This document shows positions 6,507-12,349 of a stretch of DNA of 12,349 nt, piece after piece. Under the pieces are notes generated by a model. The model worked only from the letters and a program-made list of their open reading frames with translations. It did no database searches and was not told the DNA's origin. This stretch comes from Chloroflexota bacterium. GTDB lineage: Bacteria > Chloroflexota > Anaerolineae > Aggregatilineales > Phototrophicaceae. Positions within the stretch are counted from its first letter, which is position 1, and the number at the start of each line of letters is the position of its first letter. The DNA lies in NCBI GenBank assembly GCA_003242205.1, contig QGUR01000121.1, positions 1 through 12,349 on the forward strand, written 5' to 3'. The translations under genes and the position numbers were made by a program.

Positions 6507-9119
6507 GTGACGCAAAAATCGAACGGCGGTAAGACGGCCAGTCGCGCCGGAACGCCGTCGAAATCCGGAAATCGAACACCCGCAAACAAAACCTCAACCG
6601 CCGCCTCGCTGCGCGGCGCAAATGTGGATCGTTATACCGTCAAGCCGGAATTCTGGGAGCGCCTGCTCGACAGTCTGCCGCCGTGGGGCGATGAGATCGT
6701 CGCTATTGTGCTAATCGTCTTCGGCGTCGTCTCCTTCCTGTCGCTGCTGAACGTCTCGTCCGACGCGACGATTGCCGCCGCGTGGTCGAATGCGCTGACG
6801 TCGCTTTTTGGCTGGGGCAGCGTGCTCATCTCGGCAGGCATTCTGCTGCTCGGCGTCATTATCATGCTGCCCAAACTCGGCATCGTCATCCGCTTTCCAA
6901 CGCGCCGCGTGCTGGCGCTGGAAGTGGCGTTTCTATCGACGCTGGCCCTGTTTCATCTCTTCAGCGGCGATAACGAACTGCGGGCGCTGGCGCGCGCCGG
7001 TCAGGGCGGCGGGCTGGTCGGCTGGGCGCTGAGCGCGCTGGTTTCGGGGCTATTCGGCACGATCATTGCCATCATCGTCTATGGCCTGCTGCTCATTCTG
7101 GCGCTGGGCGTTATCTTCGGTTTACGCAGCGCCGCCGTACAGCACACACTCAAAACGGTGACCGCCAGGCTCGAAAACTTCGGCATACAGATGCTCGACG
7201 CCGCCGAGCGCGCCCGTGTGCTGCGCCGGGCGGCCAGAGCCGAGCTGCAGCCCGATCCACTGGGCGGCGCGTTGCAGGCGCTGGAAGACCCCCAGGCTGC
7301 GAAACGCCTTCCGCCGACGCCGATCGTTCGTATCCGGCGAGCTCCGGAAAACCTGCCGCCGTCGCTCCGTCCCGGCGCGCAACCGCCAGACATAACCGGG
7401 CAACAGCAGGCAGCGCCCGAAACAGAAGCCAACGCCGACGCGCTGCTTGACCAGGCCGACAGGCTGGCGCGTTTCAACGCAATCGGCACGCTAACAGGCA
7501 AAAAGAGCAAAGACGGCTTCATGCTGGTGGAGCGACCGGACGGGCGGATCAAGCGTTACTTCACCGTCGAAGGCATGAAAGAAGCGAAGGCGAATCTCCG
7601 GCGCAACCCGGAATTGCCGCCGCTCGAACTGTTGCGCGATATCGAACTCAACCTGCCTGACGAGCTTGAGATCAACAGCAACGTCGTGCTGATCGAGAAT
7701 ACGTTGCTGGAATTCGACATCGACGTCGATGTGGTCGATGTCAAGGTCGGCCCCACCGTAACGCAGTATGCCGTACAGCCTTTCCGCGAGACAACCGGCG
7801 CAGACGGCGAAACCGTCATGAGTCGCACGCGCGTCAGCAAAATCGCGTCGCTTTCCAGCGACCTCGCGCTGGCGCTGGCAGCCAAACGCCTGCGTGTGGA
7901 AGCGCCGGTTCCGGGACACAGTTACGTCGGTATCGAAGTGCCGAATCGCAATCCAAGCGTGGTCGCCCTGCGCTCCGTCTATGAAAGCAAAGCCTTTCAG
8001 GATGAGGTCAACAAGAAGCGCTCGCCGCTGCTCGTGCCGCTGGGTCGCGATGTTTCCGGCGCGCCCTTCATCATCGATCTAGCGGCGATGCCCCACCTGT
8101 TGATCGCCGGCACAACCGGATCGGGCAAATCCGTCGCGATAGCCGCCATGGCGACGGCGCTCATTTTGCACAACACGCCGCAAACCGTGCGTCTGGTCAT
8201 GCTCGACCCGAAGATGGTGGAATTAAGCCGCTTCAACGGCATTCCACACCTGCTCGGCCCGGTCGAAACCGATCAGGACCGCATTATCGGTGTGTTGCGC
8301 TGGTGCACGCGCGAAATGGATCGCCGCTACAAGCTGCTGGAAGAACACGGCGCTCGTAATATCGACACCTTCAACGCGCGTCTTGGTCGCCGGCGTAAAG
8401 ACGAGTACCTGCCCTATATCGTCATCATGATTGACGAAATCGGCGACCTGATGCTCACCCGTCCCGATGAAACCGAAAAGACCATCACCCGTCTGGCGCA
8501 AATGGCCCGCGCCGTCGGCATGCATCTGGTGGTCGCGACGCAGCGCCCAAGCGTGGACGTCATCACCGGGCTTATCAAAGCGAACTTCCCGTCGCGAATT
8601 TCGTTCGCCGTTGCGTCGAACACGGACTCCCGCGTCATTCTGGACACAGGCGGCGCGGAAACGCTGATGGGCAAGGGCGACATGCTGTTCCACGCTTCCG
8701 ACGCCGCCGCTCCCCGGCGCGTGCAGGGCTGTTATGTCTCCGACGATGAAGTGCGCGCCATCGTCGACTACTGGAAAAACTGGCACGAAATCCAGATGCA
8801 GCAGGGCAAGGTCGAAGATGTCGGCATCGGCCCCTGGGAGCGAGGCCTGACGCGTAGGGAATTTCTGGCTGAAACCGACCCGATGCTCGAAGAAGCCATT
8901 AGCCTTGTGATCGCCGAAGGCGAAGCATCGGCCTCGCTCATCCAGCGCCGGCTGGGACTTGGCTATCCAAGGGCAGCCCGCATTATGGACCTGCTCGAAC
9001 AACTGGGCATCATCGGCGAGCAGAAACCCGGCGGTCGCGGTCGTGAAGTTCGCATCAAGCCGGGTGAAGACCCGTTCAAGGATCTGATCGACCGGCGTAT
9101 GAAAGGTCCGGGAGCATAA
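6507..9119 (+). CDS. ftsK: FtsK/SpoIIIE family DNA translocase
   Basis: An 870-residue septum-located motor that pumps chromosomal DNA during cell division. The N-terminus is basic and disordered (1-50), followed by four or more membrane helices at about 63-82, 102-122, 135-152 and 170-206. A short linker (about 215-340) leads to the motor: Walker A GTTGSGKS at 535-542, Walker B with D643-E644 after IVIM, and the family pattern VVATQRPSVDVITG. The winged-helix gamma domain that reads orientation sequences (KOPS/SRS type) is at about 791-857, with ASASLIQRRL and YPRAARIMDLLEQLGII. The linker is short compared with E. coli FtsK, as in SpoIIIE-like proteins. The frame is open from TTG 6465, but GTG 6507 has AGGGG at 6491-6495 and lies after the predicted transcription start. 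It converges with the SRAP operon over a shared hairpin. Confidence 0.96.
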   Translation: MTQKSNGGKTASRAGTPSKSGNRTPANKTSTAASLRGANVDRYTVKPEFWERLLDSLPPWGDEIVAIVLIVFGVVSFLSLLNVSSDATIAAAWSNALTSLFGWGSVLISAGILLLGVIIMLPKLGIVIRFPTRRVLALEVAFLSTLALFHLFSGDNELRALARAGQGGGLVGWALSALVSGLFGTIIAIIVYGLLLILALGVIFGLRSAAVQHTLKTVTARLENFGIQMLDAAERARVLRRAARAELQPDPLGGALQALEDPQAAKRLPPTPIVRIRRAPENLPPSLRPGAQPPDITGQQQAAPETEANADALLDQADRLARFNAIGTLTGKKSKDGFMLVERPDGRIKRYFTVEGMKEAKANLRRNPELPPLELLRDIELNLPDELEINSNVVLIENTLLEFDIDVDVVDVKVGPTVTQYAVQPFRETTGADGETVMSRTRVSKIASLSSDLALALAAKRLRVEAPVPGHSYVGIEVPNRNPSVVALRSVYESKAFQDEVNKKRSPLLVPLGRDVSGAPFIIDLAAMPHLLIAGTTGSGKSVAIAAMATALILHNTPQTVRLVMLDPKMVELSRFNGIPHLLGPVETDQDRIIGVLRWCTREMDRRYKLLEEHGARNIDTFNARLGRRRKDEYLPYIVIMIDEIGDLMLTRPDETEKTITRLAQMARAVGMHLVVATQRPSVDVITGLIKANFPSRISFAVASNTDSRVILDTGGAETLMGKGDMLFHASDAAAPRRVQGCYVSDDEVRAIVDYWKNWHEIQMQQGKVEDVGIGPWERGLTRREFLAETDPMLEEAISLVIAEGEASASLIQRRLGLGYPRAARIMDLLEQLGIIGEQKPGGRGREVRIKPGEDPFKDLIDRRMKGPGA

Positions 9120-9157
9120 AAAAGCCCTCATCCAGAACGTATTTGCCGGATGAGGGC
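9118..9157 (-). terminator. strong terminator of the SRAP operon, shared with ftsK
   Basis: GCCCTCATCC at 9124-9133 and GGATGAGGGC at 9148-9157 form a perfect 10-bp stem with a 14-base loop. Read on the - strand, the stem is followed by six T (the A run at 9118-9123), ideal for ending the leftward operon 27 bases after the SRAP stop codon. The A run starts inside the ftsK stop codon. On the + strand the bases after the stem are only weakly T-rich (agtcattt), so termination of ftsK there is plausible but weaker. Confidence 0.85.
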
Positions 9158-9183
9158 AGTCATTTCCCACTCGAAAGACGGTG

Positions 9184-9849
9184 CTACGCCACGGGTTCGA
9201 TCAGCTCCGGTGTATCAACCGTAGCCCGGTTCACCATCCGCGACACCTCATACAGCGCCATCTTGTCCGGGTCATATGGCTTCATCAGCGGAATGAGCGC
9301 CTCGATTGGCGCTTCTCCCGGTTCCAGCCAGTCGGCATAGTTTTCACGCTTGAGGATGACCGGCATGCGCTCGTGCAGAGGGCGCAGCAGGTCATTGGCC
9401 GCCGTGGTCAGAATGGTGCAGGTCCGAAGTTCGTCGCCATCCGGGCTGTACCAGATTTCCCACAAGCCGGCAAAGGCAAACACCGGTTCGTCGCGCAGAT
9501 AGATGAAATGCGGTCGTTTGTCGCCATTCGCCGTCTGCCATTCGTAGAACCCGTTGGTCGGGATCAGACAGCGCCGGCGCCGGAAGGCAGCCCGAAACGA
9601 CGGCTTCTCGTGCGCGGTTTCGGCACGCGCATTGATCAGCTTGTTACCAATCGCAATATCCTTCGACCACGATGGCACCAGCCCCCAGCGGTGAAACGTC
9701 AGCGTTGTTGGATCTTCATTGGTAATAACCGCGACCGGCTGTGTAGGCGCGACATTATAGCGTGGCTCAATCCCCTCAGGGACGGTCGTCAGGCCGAACA
9801 TGTCGCGCATAACCTGCGGATCAGCGGTCAGGGTAAACCGCCCGCACAT
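9184..9849 (-). CDS. SRAP-family abasic-site-crosslinking protein (YedK/HMCES-like)
   Basis: A 221-residue protein of the SRAP family, whose members form a covalent link with abasic sites in single-stranded DNA and so shield them from strand breakage. The family hallmarks are in place: the invariant MCGRF start, whose Cys2 becomes the N-terminal nucleophile after Met removal; RYNVAPTQ at 30-37; NARAET at 73-78; GFYEW at 100-104 with catalytic Glu103; and LHERMP at 158-163 with His159. These match the Cys, Asn, Glu and His residues known to be essential in E. coli YedK, and the length is typical. ATG 9849 has a perfect AGGAGG (9855-9860) at five bases. It is the last gene of a three-gene leftward operon, 20 bases after the preceding small membrane protein gene. 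Confidence 0.95.
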   Translation of the reverse strand: MCGRFTLTADPQVMRDMFGLTTVPEGIEPRYNVAPTQPVAVITNEDPTTLTFHRWGLVPSWSKDIAIGNKLINARAETAHEKPSFRAAFRRRRCLIPTNGFYEWQTANGDKRPHFIYLRDEPVFAFAGLWEIWYSPDGDELRTCTILTTAANDLLRPLHERMPVILKRENYADWLEPGEAPIEALIPLMKPYDPDKMALYEVSRMVNRATVDTPELIEPVA

Positions 9850-9869
9850 TGGCGCCTCCTGAGCTGAAG

Positions 9870-10142
9870 CTAGCGTTTCTTTGAACGATCGGGGCCTTTG
9901 CCCATTTCGGTGACCTGCCGGATGATCCCCAGCAGTGCCAGCCCAAGGCCGAGAATTTCACCTGTCGAAATACGCTGCGCGTGGCCCAGCCGGGAGACAT
10001 CTTCCTCGGCAGCCCGTGTGTACAGATAGCCGGACAACACGCCAAAGGCAGCGCCGACTACAGCGCCGAGTAGAAGCGCCTTAGTCCTCACGCTGCTCAG
10101 GTCTTCCGACGGATTGCCGGCGTTGCGTTGCAGTAGGTTCAT
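9870..10142 (-). CDS. small two-helix membrane protein, function unknown
   Basis: A 90-residue protein I do not recognise. It has a glycine-rich hydrophobic helix at about 22-43 (LLLGAVVGAAFGVLSG) and a second, weaker one at about 60-77 (ILGLGLALLGIIRQV), then a basic tail (RSKKR). The first helix and its charged flank recall YtxH-like or glycine-zipper membrane proteins, without a firm match. ATG 10142 is chosen because GAGGT (10148-10152 on the + strand) stands five bases upstream. That start makes the gene overlap the upstream gene by 62 bases in another frame. A GTG at 10091 would reduce the overlap to 11 bases but lacks a ribosome binding site. It is the middle gene of the leftward operon. 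Confidence 0.7.
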   Translation of the reverse strand: MNLLQRNAGNPSEDLSSVRTKALLLGAVVGAAFGVLSGYLYTRAAEEDVSRLGHAQRISTGEILGLGLALLGIIRQVTEMGKGPDRSKKR

Positions 10143-10599
10143 AGGTTACCTCGGTTTCAACCGTTCCCGATGGGCGATCAAATGCACTGAAGACCTGTGA
10201 TTCCAGAGGCGCGGCCCGCGCGCCAAACTCGACGCCAAAGCGGCCCAGTTTGTCCATGATGCGGTCAATCCGCCGGTTGAGACTGTACGACCCGCGCACT
10301 ACCGCGCCGGATTTGTCGTCAACCCAGTCATGGACCCGGTTCATGCCCACCGCGGCAACCACCAGGCCGAGCGCCAGCGGCAGCATACACAGCGCTGCCG
10401 GGCAAAGCACGAGCAGGCTCAGGGTAAAATCCGCAATCAGGGAAATCTGCGGGTTGCGGTTGGCAAAGACCAGAACGGCTACAATCGCCAGCGCCAGAAC
10501 GCCCAGCCCAAGCACAGCCGGTAACAGAATTTCCCGCCTCGTTTCGGTGCGATGGCGCTCTCGCGCCGCTTCCAACTGAGCCGCCGGTGTCGTTTGCAT
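10081..10599 (-). CDS. membrane protein of unknown function
   Basis: A 172-residue protein I do not recognise. A charged N-terminal stretch (8-23, rich in Glu and Arg) precedes a hydrophobic helix at 25-46 and a longer hydrophobic region at 56-87 that could be one long or two short helices, suggesting an inner-membrane location with both tails on the same side. The C-terminal 85 residues are soluble and include a basic amphipathic segment (SLNRRIDRIMDKLGRFG, 106-122). ATG 10599 has GGGGAA four bases upstream. A GTG at 10620 in frame would lie almost at the predicted transcription start, so it is less likely. It is the first gene of the operon that ends with the SRAP gene, and it overlaps the next gene by 62 bases. 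Confidence 0.75.
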   Translation of the reverse strand: MQTTPAAQLEAARERHRTETRREILLPAVLGLGVLALAIVAVLVFANRNPQISLIADFTLSLLVLCPAALCMLPLALGLVVAAVGMNRVHDWVDDKSGAVVRGSYSLNRRIDRIMDKLGRFGVEFGARAAPLESQVFSAFDRPSGTVETEVTYEPTATQRRQSVGRPEQRED

Positions 10600-10631
10600 A
10601 GGCTTCCCCGCCACAGTCACGGAACGGGACT

Positions 10632-10658
10632 ATTATACTCTATCATTTCGCATTTCAA
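10632..10658 (-). promoter_or_regulatory. promoter of the membrane-protein/SRAP operon
   Basis: On the - strand there is a perfect TATAAT -10 box (10637 down to 10632). TTGAAA (10658 down to 10653) lies 15 bases upstream, a slightly short spacing, and TATTGA at 10660-10655 would give 17. Transcription would start near 10625, giving a leader of about 26 bases before ATG 10599. Confidence 0.7.
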
Positions 10659-10739
10659 TAGCCCGCCGCGTCGCCTTCTTCTCTCGCCAAAAACCGGAGT
10701 CATCGGCTAAACTCAGGCGTGTTATACAAAGGAAACCCC

Positions 10740-11675
10740 ATGACACAGACATCTCCACACCCTGATCTGCATTTCAGAGACGACGTACGAGACGCGCTCC
10801 ACGAGGGCCGCCCGGTTGTCGCGCTGGAGTCGACCCTGATCACGCATGGCCTGCCCTATCCGGCCAATCTGGAAACCGCGCTGGCGATGGAACAGGCGGT
10901 GCGGGCGGCAGGCGCGCTGCCCGCGACCATCGGCGTCCTCAAAGGACGCATCACCGTCGGCCTGACCGAAGGCGAAATCGAATATCTGGCTCAGAGACCC
11001 GGAGGCACAGTTCGCAAGTGCAGCCGCCGCGATCTGGCGCTGGCAGTCGCGCTGCGCGAGGACGGCGCGACGACGGTCGCCGGCACGATGATCGTCGCTG
11101 CCATGGCCGGCATCCGGGTTTTCGCTACAGGCGGGATCGGCGGCGTGCACCGCGGCCACCCGTTTGATGTCTCCGCCGACCTGATCGAGCTGGGACGAAC
11201 GCCCATCGCGGTCGTTTGCTCTGGCGCGAAATCGATTCTTGACCTGCCGCTAACGCTTGAAGTTCTGGAAACGCAGGGCGTGCCGGTGATCGGCTTCGGC
11301 ACGGACACACTCCCGGCTTTCTATACGCGTAGCAGCGGCCTGCCCATCGACGCCTGCATCGATACGGCGGATCAGGCGGCGCGCATCATCGACGCGGCGC
11401 TGCGACTGAACGCCGGGCACGGGCTGCTGTTCACCGTTCCCGTGCCGGCAGAAGATGAACTCCCGGCTGATGCTGCCGAGCGCGCTATCGAAGCTGCAAC
11501 GCGCGAGGCCGATGAACAGGGCATCCACGGCAAAGCGGTTACGCCATTTGTGCTCGAACGCGTAACGGCGCTTACCGAAGGGCAGTCGCGCAAAGCCAAC
11601 GTCGCCCTGCTGAAGAATAACGCGCGGGTCGGCGGCGAGATCGCCGTCGCGCTGGCCGGGCTGCGAAGTGGCTGA
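10740..11675 (+). CDS. psuG: pseudouridine-5'-phosphate glycosidase
   Basis: A 311-residue cytoplasmic enzyme that splits pseudouridine 5'-phosphate into uracil and ribose 5-phosphate by breaking a C-C glycosidic bond, for salvage of pseudouridine from RNA breakdown. The family pattern is intact: ALESTLITHG with Glu30, VRKCSRRD with Lys93, TGGIGGVHRG at 130-139, FDVSADL with the putative metal ligand Asp147, and CSGAKSILD with the Schiff-base lysine at 164. These sit within two residues of their E. coli PsuG counterparts (Glu31, Lys93, Asp149, Lys166). The C-terminal LLKNNARVGGEIA is also typical. ATG 10740 follows AAAGGAA at 10728-10734; an upstream in-frame GTG at 10719 has no ribosome binding site. 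No pseudouridine kinase gene (psuK) is adjacent in this window. Confidence 0.96.
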   Translation: MTQTSPHPDLHFRDDVRDALHEGRPVVALESTLITHGLPYPANLETALAMEQAVRAAGALPATIGVLKGRITVGLTEGEIEYLAQRPGGTVRKCSRRDLALAVALREDGATTVAGTMIVAAMAGIRVFATGGIGGVHRGHPFDVSADLIELGRTPIAVVCSGAKSILDLPLTLEVLETQGVPVIGFGTDTLPAFYTRSSGLPIDACIDTADQAARIIDAALRLNAGHGLLFTVPVPAEDELPADAAERAIEAATREADEQGIHGKAVTPFVLERVTALTEGQSRKANVALLKNNARVGGEIAVALAGLRSG

Positions 11676-11708
11676 ACCGGCGACAGGTATGTGATGTGAC
11701 GGGGCCGG

Positions 11709-12349
11709 TCAGTCGCCCTCCGGCTGCACGCGCCAGATATCGAGGCCGGTGTCGCAGCCAACCACGACGGTCGTCCCGTCACCGCTCAACCGCGCCATGT
11801 CCGGCGTCCGGCTACATTCGCGGTACGCGCCGAGATCGGTTCGCTCGCCAGTGGCCACATCCCAGGCGGCGATAATCGGTTCGTCGCCCACGTGAACGCC
11901 GAGAATGACATCGGCCTCCGGGCTGACCAAAATATAATTGATATAGTCGTCATCGAGCCGGGCGACCATGCGGTCTTCTCCCGTTTCCAGATTCAGCAGG
12001 TGCAGCGCGGCATAGTCGGGTTCGCGCCAGGCCAAATGCGTCGCCGCGGCGTTCAACCCGCCAAAGACCGGAAAGCCATCGACCTTCGCCTGCGCCAGTG
12101 CCTTTCCGGTCTCCAGATTCCAGACATTGACCTCACCTTCCTGATTGGCCGTCACAGCGAAAGGCGGCGCGATCCGTCCAAAGCGCGCGAACGACGCGGG
12201 ATCGGATTCGGCAGCAGATGGCTGCGTGACGATCGCAGCTTCCGTGAGCTGTTGAACGGGCAGAATATACGGTATCCGCGCGATATAGGCGGGTTCGCCC
12301 GGTTCGGCGGCCGCGACTTCGAGCCACAGATAAGGTTCCGTGGCGTCGA
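11709..12349 (-). CDS. beta-propeller (WD40-like) protein, N-terminal part beyond the window
   Basis: The frame stays open from the TGA at 11709-11711 to the right edge, giving the last 213 residues of a longer protein; the start is outside the window. The visible part shows at least three propeller-blade-like repeats ending in patterns such as VNVWNLETGKA, LHLLNLETGED, IAAWDVATGER and LDIWRVQPEGD, with S-x-D/E-G-x-x-V strands between. This is typical of WD40-type or quinoprotein-amine-dehydrogenase-like propellers used as protein-binding scaffolds. A Pro/Ala-rich stretch precedes the blades. Whether it carries a signal peptide or a kinase domain at the N-terminus, as some bacterial WD40 proteins do, cannot be seen. 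It converges with psuG, the two stops being 33 bases apart. Confidence 0.75.
   Translation of the reverse strand, partial: DATEPYLWLEVAAAEPGEPAYIARIPYILPVQQLTEAAIVTQPSAAESDPASFARFGRIAPPFAVTANQEGEVNVWNLETGKALAQAKVDGFPVFGGLNAAATHLAWREPDYAALHLLNLETGEDRMVARLDDDYINYILVSPEADVILGVHVGDEPIIAAWDVATGERTDLGAYRECSRTPDMARLSGDGTTVVVGCDTGLDIWRVQPEGD

Noticed and set aside
8223..9170. 315-codon - strand frame opposite the ftsK motor
   Set aside because: It is antisense to the conserved ATPase region, crosses the shared terminator and has no recognisable domain.
10719..10739. Upstream GTG start for psuG
   Set aside because: No ribosome binding site; the ATG at 10740 follows AAAGGAA and matches the length of the family.
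11676..11709. ACCGGC/GCCGGT inverted repeat between psuG and the propeller gene as terminator
   Set aside because: Only 6 bp with a 22-base loop and no T run on either strand; chance is likely in such G/C-rich DNA.

Overview
The window is about 60% G+C, has no insertion sequences, tRNAs, rRNAs or CRISPR, and looks like ordinary chromosomal housekeeping and signalling DNA. The gene content (a compact 420-aa group 1 sigma factor, a LiaF-like membrane protein, a multi-membrane-span GAF protein with a sigma-region-4-like tail, a three-S1-domain protein, an FtsK/SpoIIIE translocase, a SRAP protein and a pseudouridine-5'-phosphate glycosidase) and the style of the proteins best fit a member of the Chloroflexota, probably Anaerolineae. 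That placement rests on recall of protein style, not on a database search.

Layout. Positions 1-520 hold no convincing protein gene. A possible promoter at the left edge, several nested complementary segments and a textbook rho-independent terminator at 279-308 suggest a structured non-coding RNA, followed by a leader with two hairpins in front of rpoD. A tightly packed + strand block follows (521-5182): primary sigma factor, LiaF-like protein, GNAT acetyltransferase and membrane sensor-like protein, with gaps of 6 to 19 bases, so probably co-transcribed. A second + strand unit (5360-6358) encodes a protein with three S1 RNA-binding domains. It has its own extended -10 promoter, a dyad over the predicted start of transcription, and a hairpin after the gene. 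The third + strand unit (6507-9119) is an FtsK/SpoIIIE DNA translocase with its own extended -10 element.

A 10-bp stem at 9124-9157 separates ftsK from a convergent - strand operon (10599 down to 9184): two small membrane proteins of unknown function whose reading frames overlap by 62 bases, then a YedK/HMCES-type SRAP protein that crosslinks abasic sites. This operon has a perfect TATAAT -10 box and ends in a strong terminator. Divergent from it is psuG (pseudouridine catabolism), and the right edge holds the C-terminal part of a - strand beta-propeller-like protein cut by the window end.

How the genes fit together: transcription initiation (RpoD), RNA binding (S1 protein), chromosome segregation (FtsK), DNA damage protection (SRAP) and nucleoside salvage (PsuG) are core functions. 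The most unusual items are the membrane protein whose C-terminus resembles sigma region 4 and which sits in the rpoD block, and the candidate non-coding RNA plus hairpin-rich leader upstream of rpoD. I did not find a clear new defence or mobile system.
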